Origin: Pseudomonas syringae
Lineage (GTDB): Bacteria > Pseudomonadota > Gammaproteobacteria > Pseudomonadales > Pseudomonadaceae
Assembly (NCBI RefSeq): GCF_000737245.1
Contig: NZ_JPQU01000034.1
Coordinates: 62,001 to 126,000, forward strand
Length of the DNA: 64,000 nt
Reading direction: 5' to 3'
A program made the position numbers and the translations under genes. The notes below the pieces were generated by a model. The model was given only the letters and a program-made list of their open reading frames with translations. It searched no databases and had not been told where the DNA came from. How positions within the stretch are numbered: position 1 is the first letter of the stretch; the number at the start of each line of letters is the position of its first letter. Positions 24,819 to 36,137 of the stretch are shown here, piece after piece.

Positions 24819-24950
24819 GACTCGCCTGGCGCGTCTGATGTACCTCTCGCTTCGGCGGGAGGAAGCCGCTAGCGGGTTACCGCGAAGGCTGATGTATTAA
24901 CGATTTGTTTTACCGCTTTAAATTAAAAAAACCTAACCAATACGACGTAA

Positions 24951-25223
<273 letters not shown>

Positions 25224-25280
25224 TCTCTCGAATTTTCGAGGTGATTGGTGTGATGGACAACGAACGAGCGAGGTGTTGGC

Positions 25281-25751
25281 GTGAACATTAATGCAACCCT
25301 GATTGGCCAGTCCGTTGCGTTCTTCATTTTTGTGCTGTTCTGCATGAAGTACGTTTGGCCTCCGGTCATTACGGCTTTGCACGAACGTCAGAAGAAGATC
25401 GCGGATGGACTGGACGCTGCCAGCCGAGCAGCTCGCGACCTGGAGTTGGCCCAAGAGAAAGCGGGTCATCAACTGCGCGAAGCAAAAGCTCAGGCAGCTG
25501 AAATCATTGAGCAAGCCAAGAAACGCGGTACTCAGATTGTCGACGAAGCCCGTGAACAGGCTCGCGTTGAAGCTGACCGTGTGAAGGCTCAGGCTCAGGC
25601 CGAGATCGAGCAGGAACTGAACAGTGTCAAAGACGCGCTGCGTGCCCAATTGGGTAGCCTGGCGGTCGGTGGCGCAGAGAAGATCCTGGGTGCCACAATC
25701 GATCAAAACGCGCACGCGGAGCTGGTTAATAAACTGGCTGCTGAAATTTAA
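25281..25751 (+). CDS. atpF: ATP synthase F0 subunit b
   Basis: A GTG start gives 156 residues. One N-terminal membrane helix (about 7-25) is followed by a long charged coiled coil that forms the peripheral stalk. Confidence 0.97.
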   Translation: MNINATLIGQSVAFFIFVLFCMKYVWPPVITALHERQKKIADGLDAASRAARDLELAQEKAGHQLREAKAQAAEIIEQAKKRGTQIVDEAREQARVEADRVKAQAQAEIEQELNSVKDALRAQLGSLAVGGAEKILGATIDQNAHAELVNKLAAEI

Positions 25752-25763
25752 GCGAGGGCGATC

Positions 25764-26300
25764 ATGGCAGAACTGACCACGTTGGCCCGACCTTACGCTA
25801 AGGCAGCCTTCGAGCACGCCCAGGCCCACCAGCAACTGGCCAATTGGTCAGCCATGCTCGGCCTGGCTGCAGCGGTGTCGCAAGACGACACCATGCAGCG
25901 CGTACTCAAGGCCCCGCGACTGACGAGCGCAGACAAGGCCACCACTTTTATTGAAGTGTGTGGCGACAAGTTCGATGCCAAGGCACAGAATTTCATCCAC
26001 GTCGTTGCTGAAAACGACCGTCTCCCGCTTCTGCCGGAGATCGCCGAACTGTTCGACCTGTACAAGGCTGAGCAGGAAAAATCGGTCGATGTGGATGTCA
26101 TCAGTGCTTTTGCATTGAACCAAGAACAGCAAGACAAACTCGCCAAGGTTCTCAGTGCACGGCTCGGCCGGGAAGTGCGCCTGCATGCTGCGGAGGATGC
26201 CACCCTTATCGGTGGTGTCGTAATCCGCGCCGGCGACCTGGTTATCGATGGCTCAGTTCGCGGCAAACTCGCGCAACTAGCCGAAGCATTGAAATCTTGA
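25764..26300 (+). CDS. atpH: ATP synthase F1 subunit delta
   Basis: A 178-residue subunit linking the b stalk to the alpha3beta3 head. The N-terminal [13 protein letters not shown] and the C-terminal [20 protein letters not shown] are standard. Confidence 0.97.
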   Translation: MAELTTLARPYAKAAFEHAQAHQQLANWSAMLGLAAAVSQDDTMQRVLKAPRLTSADKATTFIEVCGDKFDAKAQNFIHVVAENDRLPLLPEIAELFDLYKAEQEKSVDVDVISAFALNQEQQDKLAKVLSARLGREVRLHAAEDATLIGGVVIRAGDLVIDGSVRGKLAQLAEALKS

Positions 26301-26321
26301 GTTTGAAGGGGCAGCAGAGCA

Positions 26322-27866
26322 ATGCAGCAACTCAATCCTTCCGAAATAAGTGAAATCATCAAGGGTCGCATCGACAAGCTCGATGTAACCTCCCAAGCCC
26401 GTAACGAAGGCACTGTCGTCAGCGTATCTGACGGCATCGTGCGGATTCACGGTCTGGCCGACGTAATGTACGGCGAGATGATCGAGTTTCCGGGCGGCGT
26501 CTACGGTATGGCGCTGAACCTTGAGCAAGACTCTGTAGGTGCCGTTGTACTGGGCGCATACACGACTCTGGCTGAAGGCATGAGCGCCAAGTGCACAGGC
26601 CGCATCCTCGAAGTTCCGGTTGGTAAGGAACTGCTGGGTCGCGTAGTCGACGCACTGGGTAATCCAGTTGACGGCAAAGGTCCGCTGAACAACACCGAGA
26701 CCGATGCGGTCGAGAAAGTTGCTCCAGGCGTGATCTGGCGTAAGTCGGTAGACCAGCCTGTACAGACTGGCTACAAGGCTGTCGATGCCATGATTCCAGT
26801 CGGCCGTGGCCAGCGTGAGCTGATCATCGGTGACCGTCAGATCGGTAAAACCGCTCTGGCCATCGACGCAATCATCAACCAGAAAGACAGCGGCATCTTC
26901 TGCGTATACGTAGCAATCGGTCAGAAACAATCGACCATCGCCAACGTTGTTCGCAAACTCGAAGAAAACGGCGCCTTGGCTAACACCATCGTCGTAGCTG
27001 CCAGTGCTTCCGAATCCGCTGCGCTGCAATTCCTTGCACCGTACTCGGGTTGCACCATGGGTGAATTCTTCCGCGACCGCGGTGAAGACGCGCTGATCGT
27101 TTATGACGATCTCTCCAAGCAAGCAGTGGCTTACCGCCAGATTTCCCTGCTGCTGCGCCGTCCACCAGGCCGTGAAGCTTACCCAGGCGACGTGTTCTAT
27201 CTCCACTCCCGTCTTCTGGAGCGCGCATCGCGTGTTTCCGAAGAGTACGTAGAGAAGTTCACCAATGGCGCAGTGACCGGCAAAACCGGTTCCCTGACCG
27301 CATTGCCGATCATCGAAACTCAGGCTGGCGACGTTTCCGCGTTCGTTCCGACCAACGTGATTTCCATCACCGACGGTCAGATCTTCCTGGAATCGGCCAT
27401 GTTCAACTCTGGCATCCGTCCAGCTGTGAACGCCGGTGTTTCGGTATCCCGTGTGGGTGGTGCCGCTCAGACCAAGATCATCAAGAAGCTCTCCGGTGGT
27501 ATCCGTACCGCTCTGGCTCAGTACCGTGAACTGGCGGCATTCGCCCAGTTCGCTTCTGATCTGGACGAAGCGACCCGTAAGCAACTTGAGCATGGTCAGC
27601 GCGTTACCGAGCTGATGAAGCAGAAGCAATACGCACCAATGTCGATCGCTGACATGGCGCTGTCGCTGTATGCCGCTGAGCGTGGGTTCCTGACCGACAT
27701 CGAAATCGCCAAGATTGGCAGCTTTGAACAAGCGCTGATTGCTTACTTCAACCGCGATCACGCCGATTTGATGGCGAAGATCAACGTGAAGGGTGACTTC
27801 AATGACGAAATCGACGCTGGCATGAAAGCCGGTATCGAGAAGTTCAAGGCCACCCAAACCTGGTAA
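26322..27866 (+). CDS. atpA: ATP synthase F1 subunit alpha
   Basis: A 514-residue non-catalytic nucleotide-binding subunit with P-loop GDRQIGKTA and the signature [17 protein letters not shown]. Its length and order in the operon are normal. Confidence 0.99.
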   Translation: MQQLNPSEISEIIKGRIDKLDVTSQARNEGTVVSVSDGIVRIHGLADVMYGEMIEFPGGVYGMALNLEQDSVGAVVLGAYTTLAEGMSAKCTGRILEVPVGKELLGRVVDALGNPVDGKGPLNNTETDAVEKVAPGVIWRKSVDQPVQTGYKAVDAMIPVGRGQRELIIGDRQIGKTALAIDAIINQKDSGIFCVYVAIGQKQSTIANVVRKLEENGALANTIVVAASASESAALQFLAPYSGCTMGEFFRDRGEDALIVYDDLSKQAVAYRQISLLLRRPPGREAYPGDVFYLHSRLLERASRVSEEYVEKFTNGAVTGKTGSLTALPIIETQAGDVSAFVPTNVISITDGQIFLESAMFNSGIRPAVNAGVSVSRVGGAAQTKIIKKLSGGIRTALAQYRELAAFAQFASDLDEATRKQLEHGQRVTELMKQKQYAPMSIADMALSLYAAERGFLTDIEIAKIGSFEQALIAYFNRDHADLMAKINVKGDFNDEIDAGMKAGIEKFKATQTW

Positions 27867-27916
27867 GCCGCAGCGGGGGCCGCGAGGCTCCCGCTTGCTA
27901 ACCTGATAGGTGTTAC

Positions 27917-28777
27917 ATGGCAGGCGCAAAAGAGATTCGCAGCAAGATTGCGAGCATCAAAAGCACGCAAAAGATCACCAGCGCCATGGAAAAAGTGGCG
28001 GTCAGCAAAATGCGCAAGGCTCAAATGCGCATGGCTGCTAGCCGTCCTTACGCGGAGCGCATCCGCCAGGTGATTGGTCATCTGGCCAACGCCAACCCGG
28101 AATACCGCCACCCGTTCATGATCGAGCGCGAAGTAAAGCGTGTCGGTTATGTCGTAGTGAGCAGTGACCGTGGTTTGTGCGGTGGCTTGAATACCAACCT
28201 GTTCAAGGCTCTGGTCAAGGACATGGCGGTAAACCGTGAAAACGGCGTAGAGATCGATCTGTGCGTTGTTGGCAGCAAAGGTGCGGCATTTTTCCGCAAC
28301 TTCGGCGGTAACGTCGTCGCTGCGATCAGCCACTTGGGCGAAGAGCCGTCGATCAATGATTTGATCGGCAGCGTCAAGGTGATGCTGGATGCCTACCTGG
28401 ATGGCCGTATTGATCGCCTGTCCGTGGTATCCAACAAGTTCATCAACACCATGACGCAACAGCCAACGGTGGAACAACTGATTCCGCTGGTGGCAACCCC
28501 GGATCAGAAACTCAAGCACCACTGGGACTATCTCTACGAACCCGATGCCAAAGAGCTGCTGGATGGCTTGATGGTTCGCTACGTTGAGTCGCAGGTGTAC
28601 CAGGCGGTGGTCGAGAACAACGCAGCTGAACAAGCAGCGCGGATGATCGCGATGAAGAACGCCACAGACAACGCCGGTGATTTGATCAGCGATTTGCAGC
28701 TGATCTACAACAAGGCGCGTCAGGCAGCGATCACCCAAGAGATCTCGGAAATCGTCGGCGGCGCTGCCGCGGTTTAA
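27917..28777 (+). CDS. atpG: ATP synthase F1 subunit gamma
   Basis: The 286-residue central rotor shaft. The N-terminal helix [20 protein letters not shown] and the C-terminal [15 protein letters not shown] are characteristic coiled-coil partners. Confidence 0.98.
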   Translation: MAGAKEIRSKIASIKSTQKITSAMEKVAVSKMRKAQMRMAASRPYAERIRQVIGHLANANPEYRHPFMIEREVKRVGYVVVSSDRGLCGGLNTNLFKALVKDMAVNRENGVEIDLCVVGSKGAAFFRNFGGNVVAAISHLGEEPSINDLIGSVKVMLDAYLDGRIDRLSVVSNKFINTMTQQPTVEQLIPLVATPDQKLKHHWDYLYEPDAKELLDGLMVRYVESQVYQAVVENNAAEQAARMIAMKNATDNAGDLISDLQLIYNKARQAAITQEISEIVGGAAAV

Positions 28778-28792
28778 CGGTTCAAATATTAG

Positions 28793-30184
<1,392 letters not shown>

Positions 30185-30228
30185 TCCCAGCGCCCGGCAA
30201 CGGGCGCTAATCAGGTCGAGGCAAGCAA

Positions 30229-30654
30229 ATGGCTATAACAGTCCATTGCGATATCGTCAGCGCGGAAGGAGAGATTTTCTCCGGTCTGGTCGAGATGGTG
30301 ATTGCGCACGGTAACCTGGGTGATATCGGTATCGCTCCAGGCCACGCGCCGCTGATCACTGATCTGAAACCAGGTCCGATCCGCTTGATCAAGCAGGGCG
30401 GAGCAGCGGAGGTGTTCTACATCTCCGGTGGTTTCCTCGAGGTTCAACCGAACATGGTCAAGGTGCTTGCCGACACTGTGCAACGTGCTGATGACCTGGA
30501 CGAAGCCTCTGCTCAGGCAGCCGTCAAGGCAGCCGAGAAGGCCCTGAACGAAAAAGGTGCGGATTTCGATTACGGATCTGCAACTGCTCGTCTGGCCGAG
30601 GCCGCAGCTCAGCTGCGTACCGTTCAGCAAATTCGCAAGAAGTACGGCGGTTAA
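30229..30654 (+). CDS. atpC: ATP synthase F1 subunit epsilon
   Basis: A 141-residue subunit with an N-terminal beta sandwich ([14 protein letters not shown]) and a C-terminal helical pair that regulates the rotor. It is the last gene before the operon terminator. Confidence 0.97.
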   Translation: MAITVHCDIVSAEGEIFSGLVEMVIAHGNLGDIGIAPGHAPLITDLKPGPIRLIKQGGAAEVFYISGGFLEVQPNMVKVLADTVQRADDLDEASAQAAVKAAEKALNEKGADFDYGSATARLAEAAAQLRTVQQIRKKYGG

Positions 30655-30683
30655 TCCGTCGCCACTTTTCTGCGCGATTGAGT

Positions 30684-30710
30684 AAAAGGGTAGCCTCGGC
30701 TACCCTTTTT
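30684..30710 (+). terminator. Terminator of the ATP synthase operon
   Basis: A near-perfect hairpin AAAAGGGTAGCC-TCG-GCTACCCTTTTT begins 29 bases after the atpC stop. Confidence 0.93.
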
Positions 30711-30773
30711 CTTTTTTCAGGATCAGCCGACGCTTGTTGTTAAGCGAATTGGCGCGCTCAGTTGGAACTCCTC

Positions 30774-32141
30774 ATGTCTCTCGATATCGTTATTCTCGCG
30801 GCCGGCCAAGGCACACGCATGCGCTCGGCACTCCCTAAAGTCTTGCACCCTGTTGCTGGCGATTCGATGCTTGGGCATGTTATCCACAGCGCCCGTAAGC
30901 TTTCCCCAAAGGGCATCCATGTCGTCATTGGTCATGGGGCAGATGTTGTCCAAGAGCGACTGGCGGCAGATGATCTGAATTTCGTGATGCAGGAAAAACA
31001 ACTGGGTACAGGCCATGCCGTCGCTCAAGCGCTGCCAGCACTGAACGCCGATATCGTGCTGATTCTTTACGGCGATGTCCCACTCATTGAAGTCGAAACT
31101 CTGCAGCGCCTGCTCACGAAAGTGAACCCTGAGCAATTGGGCTTGTTGACCGTTAACCTGGACGATCCAACCGGTTACGGCCGTATCGTGCGCGATGAGC
31201 ACAACCGGGTTTGTGCAATCGTTGAGCACAAGGACGCGACCGACGTCCAGAAAGCCATTACCGAAGGCAATACCGGCATTCTTGCGGTACCGGGTAAACG
31301 CCTGGCTGACTGGCTGGGCCGGCTGTCGAACAACAACGCTCAAGGCGAGTATTACCTGACTGACGTGATCGCCATGGCAGTTAATGAGGGGCTGGTAGTC
31401 GCTACCGAGCAGCCCCACGATGCCATGGAGGTGCAGGGCGCCAATGATCGCAAGCAGCTGGCCGAGCTGGAGCGCCACTATCAGCAGCGCGAAGCTCGCC
31501 GACTGATGGCGCTGGGCGTGACATTGCGCGATCCGGCACGTTTCGATGTGCGCGGTGACGTAACCGTGGGCCGCGATGTGCTCATCGACATAAACGTCAT
31601 TCTGGAAGGCCGTGTGGTCATCGAAGATGACGTGGTGATTGGTCCCAACTGCGTGATCAAAGACAGCACCCTGCGCAAAGGCGTTGTCATCAAGGCCAAC
31701 AGCCATCTGGATGGGGCGATCATGGGCGAGGGCAGTGATGCCGGTCCGTTCGCCCGCTTGCGCCCTGGCAGCGTGCTGGAAGCCAAAGCTCATGTGGGTA
31801 ACTTTGTGGAGTTGAAAAACGCCCACCTGGGCGAAGGCGTGAAGGCTGGCCATCTCACCTATCTGGGTGACACGGTGATTGGCGCTCGCACCAACGTGGG
31901 TGCCGGGACCATCACTGTCAACTACGACGGCGCCAACAAACACAAAACGCTGATTGGCGAAGATGTGTTCATCGGTTCGAACAACTCGCTGATCGCACCT
32001 GTGACAATTGGTGATGGCTCCAATACAGCGGCAGGCTCGACCATTACTCAGGATGTGGATAAGTCCCAGCTTGCCGTAGGTCGTGCTCGCCAGCGCAATA
32101 TTGATGGCTGGAAGCGGCCAGTGAAGGTCAAGAAGGACTGA
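30774..32141 (+). CDS. glmU: Bifunctional N-acetylglucosamine-1-phosphate uridyltransferase / glucosamine-1-phosphate acetyltransferase
   Basis: Makes UDP-GlcNAc for peptidoglycan and LPS. ATG at 30774 gives 455 residues. The N-terminal pyrophosphorylase domain carries LAAGQGTRM and PKVLHPVAG. The C-terminal left-handed beta-helix acetyltransferase shows hexapeptide repeats (about 255-430), with [20 protein letters not shown]. Perfect DnaA boxes are at 30880 and 32054. With glmS nearby it forms the amino-sugar locus. Confidence 0.98.
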   Translation: MSLDIVILAAGQGTRMRSALPKVLHPVAGDSMLGHVIHSARKLSPKGIHVVIGHGADVVQERLAADDLNFVMQEKQLGTGHAVAQALPALNADIVLILYGDVPLIEVETLQRLLTKVNPEQLGLLTVNLDDPTGYGRIVRDEHNRVCAIVEHKDATDVQKAITEGNTGILAVPGKRLADWLGRLSNNNAQGEYYLTDVIAMAVNEGLVVATEQPHDAMEVQGANDRKQLAELERHYQQREARRLMALGVTLRDPARFDVRGDVTVGRDVLIDINVILEGRVVIEDDVVIGPNCVIKDSTLRKGVVIKANSHLDGAIMGEGSDAGPFARLRPGSVLEAKAHVGNFVELKNAHLGEGVKAGHLTYLGDTVIGARTNVGAGTITVNYDGANKHKTLIGEDVFIGSNNSLIAPVTIGDGSNTAAGSTITQDVDKSQLAVGRARQRNIDGWKRPVKVKKD

Positions 32142-32178
32142 GTTATCCACATACAGAGTCTGAGTTGATTGTGTTTTT

Positions 32179-32262
32179 GTGGGAGCGAATTCATTCGCGA
32201 ACGGGGCGTCAGGCACTGCGGTAATGTCTGAAAGGCCCCTTCGCGAATGAATTCGCTCCCAC
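32179..32262. repeat. REP/BIME-type inverted repeat downstream of glmU
   Basis: The arms at 32179-32201 and 32240-32262 are perfect reverse complements of 23 bases (core GGAGCGAATTCATTCGCGAA) separated by 38 bases. Such GGAGCGAATT...TTCGC palindromes are interspersed repeats in the syringae/fluorescens branch of Pseudomonas. Confidence 0.88.
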
Positions 32263-32331
32263 CGGGAAAATCTAATCCGTGTTCCGCCCTTGACCAATCC
32301 CCCTCAATAGGTTTTGATTGCCTTCGATATC

Positions 32332-32344
32332 TTTCGAAACGAAA
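32332..32344. promoter_or_regulatory. Candidate operator of the DeoR-family regulator
   Basis: TTTCGAAACGAAA is an inverted TTTCG/CGAAA pair 14-26 bases before the regulator's ATG. It is part of a tandem imperfect duplication (CGAAACGAAAT...ACCCCTCA occurs twice, the second copy overlapping the start codon). TTTCG-type half sites are common for DeoR/GlpR-family repressors, so autoregulation is inferred. Confidence 0.5.
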
Positions 32345-32357
32345 TCAAATACCCCTC

Positions 32358-33125
32358 ATGTCGAAACGAAATACCCCTCAAAGAAGACATAACATCCTCG
32401 CCTTGCTCAATGCACAGGGCGAAGTGAGTGTGGATGAGCTGGCTAAACGCTTCGAAACTTCCGAGGTTACGGTTCGCAAGGATCTGGCCGCATTGGAAAG
32501 TAATGGCCTGCTGCTGCGTCGCTATGGCGGGGCGATTACTTTGCCACAAGAGCTGATCGGCGAAACCGCAACGCCGGTTTCCAAGTACAAACAGGCCATT
32601 GCCCGTGCCGCCGTACTGAGAATCCGCGAACACGCTCGAATCATTGTCGACAGTGGCAGCACCACCGCCGCCCTCATTCCTGAGTTGGGCAAGCAGCCTG
32701 GTCTTGTGGTGATGACCAACTCGTTGCACGTCGCCAGCGCCCTGAGTGAGCTGGAACATGAGCCGGTATTGTTGATGACCGGCGGCACCTGGGACCCGCA
32801 TTCCGAGTCGTTTCAAGGCCAGGTCGCTGAACAGGTACTGCGTTCTTACGATTTCGATCAGCTGTTTATTGGTGCCGATGGTATCGATCTGATTCGCGGC
32901 ACCACGACATTCAACGAGCTGCTGGGCCTTAGCCGAGTCATGGCCGAAGTCGCCCGGGAAGTGGTGGTGATGGTCGAAGCAGACAAAGTTGGACGCAAGA
33001 TCCCCAATCTGGAGTTGCCCTGGAGCAGCATCCATACCCTGATTACTGATGATCGCCTGCCCCTCGAGGCACGCGAACAGATACAAGCCCGCGGCATAAA
33101 CCTGATTTGTGCCGCTGTCAGCTAG
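32358..33125 (+). CDS. DeoR-family transcriptional regulator
   Basis: Start ATG 32358 ([12 protein letters not shown]) gives 255 residues. It has an N-terminal winged helix-turn-helix ([20 protein letters not shown]) followed by an LLRRYGGA wing, and a C-terminal DeoRC sugar-phosphate-binding domain (about 75-235) with [14 protein letters not shown] and [11 protein letters not shown]. It sits 10 bases before glmS in the same direction. The context suggests control of glucosamine-6-phosphate synthesis by a phosphorylated sugar effector, as in other glmS-linked DeoR regulators. Confidence 0.93.
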   Translation: MSKRNTPQRRHNILALLNAQGEVSVDELAKRFETSEVTVRKDLAALESNGLLLRRYGGAITLPQELIGETATPVSKYKQAIARAAVLRIREHARIIVDSGSTTAALIPELGKQPGLVVMTNSLHVASALSELEHEPVLLMTGGTWDPHSESFQGQVAEQVLRSYDFDQLFIGADGIDLIRGTTTFNELLGLSRVMAEVAREVVVMVEADKVGRKIPNLELPWSSIHTLITDDRLPLEAREQIQARGINLICAAVS

Positions 33126-33135
33126 GAGAAAAGTT

Positions 33136-34971
33136 ATGTGTGGAATCGTCGGCGCCGTTGCTGAACGCAACATTACCGCCATTTTGCTCGAAGGCCTCAA
33201 GCGCCTGGAATACCGTGGCTACGACAGTGCGGGCGTGGCGCTCTTCAGTAACGCGGGCGTGCTTGAGCGTCGCCGTCGTTCCGGCAAGGTCAGTGAGCTC
33301 GAACAAGCATTGGCTGGCGAACCTCTGATGGGGCGTCTTGGTATTGCACACACCCGCTGGGCGACTCACGGCGCACCTTGCGAACGCAACGCTCACCCGC
33401 ATTTTTCCGGCGACGAGCTGGCGGTGGTCCACAACGGCATCATTGAAAACCACGAACCCTTGCGCGAGCGCCTCAAAGGTCTGGGCTACGTCTTTGCGTC
33501 AGATACAGACACCGAAGTCATCGTCCACCTGCTGCACCACAAACTCCAAGACACGCCGGACCTGACTGTGGCGCTTAAAGCAGCGGTCAAGGAGCTGCAT
33601 GGCGCTTATGGCCTGGCCGTGATCAGCGCGAAACAGCCTGATCGCTTGCTGGCTGCACGCAGCGGCAGCCCGCTGGTGGTCGGCCTCGGTCTTGGGGAAA
33701 ACTTCCTCGCGTCCGACCAAATGGCCCTGCGTCAGGTCACCGACCGCTTCATGTACCTGGAAGAAGGCGATATCGCGGAGATCCGTCGTGAAAGCGTGCA
33801 GATCTGGTCCGTTGATGGTCTGCCGGTAGAACGGGAAGTCGTGCAATACCGCGAAGGCGCCGAAGCGGCTGACAAAGGTGAGTTCCGCCACTTCATGCTC
33901 AAGGAAATCCACGAGCAGCCAAAAGTCGTGCAGCGCACGCTGGAAGGTCGACTGGGGCAGCAGCAGGTTCTGGTTCAGGCATTTGGTCCGCAAGCGGCAG
34001 AGTTGTTCGCCAAAGTACGCAACGTACAGATCGTCGCCTGTGGCACCAGCTATCACGCAGGGATGGTTGCCCGTTACTGGCTCGAAGGTCTGGCCGGTAT
34101 TCCGTGTCAGGTGGAAGTGGCCAGTGAGTTCCGCTACCGCAAGGTAGTGGTGCAGCCGGACACCCTGTTCGTGTCGATTTCCCAATCCGGTGAAACCGCC
34201 GATACCTTGGCCGCGCTGCGTAATGCCAAAGAGCTGGGCTTCCTGGCCAGCCTTGCCATTTGCAACGTGAGCATCAGTTCGCTGGTACGCGAGTCGGATC
34301 TGACGTTACTGACTCAAGCCGGTCCGGAAATCGGCGTCGCGTCCACCAAGGCCTTCACCACGCAACTGGTTGGCCTGCTGTTACTGACGCTATCCCTGGG
34401 CCAGGTCAAAGGCACATTGGGTGAAGGCGTTGAAGCCGAGTTGGTTGAAGAGCTGCGCCGCCTGCCAACCCGTCTGGGTGAAGCCCTGGCGATGGATGGC
34501 ACGATCGAGAAAGTCGCCGAGCTGTTTGCCGAAAAGAACCACACCTTGTTCCTTGGCCGTGGCGCGCAATTCCCGGTGGCCATGGAGGGTGCACTCAAGC
34601 TCAAGGAAATCTCTTACATCCACGCTGAAGCTTACCCGGCTGGCGAGCTCAAACATGGTCCGTTGGCATTGGTGGATAGCGATATGCCGGTGGTCACCGT
34701 GGCGCCAAATAACGAACTGCTGGAAAAGCTCAAATCCAATCTGCAGGAAGTCCGCGCCCGTGGTGGCGAGCTAATCGTGTTTGCTGACGAACAGGCGGGC
34801 ATGAGCAACGGCGAAGGCACCCACGTCATCGCCATGCCGCACATCATTGATGCGTTGGCACCGATCCTCTATACCATTCCATTACAGCTGCTGTCGTATT
34901 ACGTCGCTGTATTGAAAGGCACCGACGTCGATCAGCCGCGTAACCTGGCCAAGTCGGTCACTGTGGAATAG
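33136..34971 (+). CDS. glmS: Glutamine-fructose-6-phosphate aminotransferase (isomerising)
   Basis: The first committed step to UDP-GlcNAc. ATG at 33136, preceded by AGGAG, gives 611 residues. The N-terminal Cys2 nucleophile (MCGIVGAV) and the Ntn glutaminase domain are followed by two SIS isomerase domains ([13 protein letters not shown], then [14 protein letters not shown]) and the C-terminal end LAKSVTVE. There is no glmS ribozyme space upstream, as expected in Pseudomonas. The last codons are the usual recognition site of TnsD, and a Tn7-like element begins 24 bases downstream. Confidence 0.98.
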   Translation: MCGIVGAVAERNITAILLEGLKRLEYRGYDSAGVALFSNAGVLERRRRSGKVSELEQALAGEPLMGRLGIAHTRWATHGAPCERNAHPHFSGDELAVVHNGIIENHEPLRERLKGLGYVFASDTDTEVIVHLLHHKLQDTPDLTVALKAAVKELHGAYGLAVISAKQPDRLLAARSGSPLVVGLGLGENFLASDQMALRQVTDRFMYLEEGDIAEIRRESVQIWSVDGLPVEREVVQYREGAEAADKGEFRHFMLKEIHEQPKVVQRTLEGRLGQQQVLVQAFGPQAAELFAKVRNVQIVACGTSYHAGMVARYWLEGLAGIPCQVEVASEFRYRKVVVQPDTLFVSISQSGETADTLAALRNAKELGFLASLAICNVSISSLVRESDLTLLTQAGPEIGVASTKAFTTQLVGLLLLTLSLGQVKGTLGEGVEAELVEELRRLPTRLGEALAMDGTIEKVAELFAEKNHTLFLGRGAQFPVAMEGALKLKEISYIHAEAYPAGELKHGPLALVDSDMPVVTVAPNNELLEKLKSNLQEVRARGGELIVFADEQAGMSNGEGTHVIAMPHIIDALAPILYTIPLQLLSYYVAVLKGTDVDQPRNLAKSVTVE

Positions 34972-34989
34972 GTTCTCCACAGCAGATCC

Positions 34990-35060
34990 TTTAGTGTTTT
35001 GAAAGAATAAAGGTTGTCACAAAAGAATAAAGGTTGTCATAAGCTAATAAAGGTTGTCAC
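34990..35060 (+). mobile_element. Right end of a Tn7-like transposon at attTn7
   Basis: The proposed tip TGTTTTGAAAG starts at 34995, 24 bases after the last base of glmS, where Tn7 elements insert. The five bases before it (TTTAG, 34990-34994) would be the target duplication. Three tandem 20-bp repeats follow exactly in phase (35001-35020, 35021-35040, 35041-35060), each containing AATAAAGGTTGTCA. They resemble Tn7 TnsB-binding sites, which also contain AATAAAG. The tns operon starts about 180 bases further in, as at the Tn7 right end. The matching left end was not found in the window. Confidence 0.85.
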
Positions 35061-35066
35061 AGGGTT

Positions 35067-35090
35067 CTAGCCCGCCGCTTGTCGGGCTAT
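35067..35090 (+). terminator. Hairpin just inside the transposon end
   Basis: The arms TAGCCCG and CGGGCTA flank a short GC-rich loop, directly after the three repeats. It would stop transcription entering from glmS. There is no strong T-run. Confidence 0.5.
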
Positions 35091-35237
35091 GAGCACCTCT
35101 GTGGGGACAAGGATCACAATACTTATGCACCCGCTGTGACTGCTGTCCTGGCTGAGCCCGCTCTTGAATTTCACACGCCACAACCGTTCTGTGCCGTTCC
35201 GATTGAGTGGGTCGCCCAACGATGAGCGACTCGTGAA

Positions 35238-36137
35238 ATGACATCTGTGCCAGATATATCGCCGAAGCCTGCCGCAAGGAGGCTGATGACGCAGCAAAAG
35301 ATCGATAGAAAAATTAAATCAGGGTGTGGGTCTGGGGTCAGGGGAGACTATACGCCTTGGATCAAAGTCTGGGAGATCAAATCGCGCGGGGTTTCGCACA
35401 TCGTACCGAGTAAGAAATTCCAGCGCGCTCATCACCTGCTATCCAACGCTGAGCGTGATTTCCATCTGATCCTCGAGCAGGATCCCTCTATCATCGACAT
35501 CCGTGAGCAGTTCCCCCTGCTAACCCAAGCTGAGACCCAGGCGATTGCGTCAAGTTTGAATTACCGACATCCAGTTTATCCTGGTACTAATGTTCCAGTG
35601 GTCATGACTACAGATTTCCTCGTCACTTTCATCGACTCGGATGGCGAAGAGAGGCTGGCTGCGCGCTCAGTAAAATACAGGAAGGAATTTGAAGATGCTG
35701 ACCTACCGAAGCAGCGTCGGATGGAAGAAAAGCTTGAGATCGAAGAGAAATACTGGTCCATGAGAAAGGTGCCTTGGAAGCTGGTCCTTCATGAAAATCT
35801 TCCCCATACCAAAATTTCAAATCTCGTGATCCTCAGGACTTATGCGGAAATTCATCCATCGTTACCCACGGATAAGAATATTAGCAATCTCATCAATTTT
35901 CTAGCAGGGTCCAAGACTGACCAAATACCCCTCAAGGCGCTGTTAGAAAGAGCATCAAGGGCTATTTTCATAGAATACAAAGGGGTCAAGCGTCTTTTCC
36001 ACTATATGTTGTGGACTGGAAGGTTAAAGGTGGACCTCACCTCAAGTGCGATTAGCTTATCTCAACCATTGCGTGTTTGGGCTAGTGAGTCTCCTACTCC
36101 TGTTACATCAAAACCCGAGGTATCCCGTCATGCTTAG
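35238..36137 (+). CDS. tnsA: Tn7-like transposition protein TnsA (heteromeric transposase endonuclease)
   Basis: Cuts the 5' ends of the transposon. The 299-residue reading carries YTPWIKVWEIKSRGVSH, HHLLSNAERDF and DIREQFPLL, the classic TnsA N-terminal nuclease. The type II restriction-like catalytic triad is visible as E72 (NAERDF), D126 (MTTDF) and K146 (ARSVKY), close to the E/D/K spacing of Tn7 TnsA, so it looks active. An internal ATG at 35286 is an alternative start. The C-terminal winged-helix domain contacts TnsC. It overlaps tnsB by eight bases. Confidence 0.95.
   Translation: MTSVPDISPKPAARRLMTQQKIDRKIKSGCGSGVRGDYTPWIKVWEIKSRGVSHIVPSKKFQRAHHLLSNAERDFHLILEQDPSIIDIREQFPLLTQAETQAIASSLNYRHPVYPGTNVPVVMTTDFLVTFIDSDGEERLAARSVKYRKEFEDADLPKQRRMEEKLEIEEKYWSMRKVPWKLVLHENLPHTKISNLVILRTYAEIHPSLPTDKNISNLINFLAGSKTDQIPLKALLERASRAIFIEYKGVKRLFHYMLWTGRLKVDLTSSAISLSQPLRVWASESPTPVTSKPEVSRHA

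Noticed and set aside
26277..27929. A 550-codon open frame opposite atpA
   Set aside because: It is the shadow of ATP synthase alpha; high GC and codon bias leave the antisense frame open.
30723..32297. A 524-codon open frame opposite glmU
   Set aside because: Shadow of GlmU; no independent signals.
33126..33135. glmS ribozyme upstream of glmS
   Set aside because: Only ten bases separate the DeoR gene and glmS, and the ribozyme is a Gram-positive feature.
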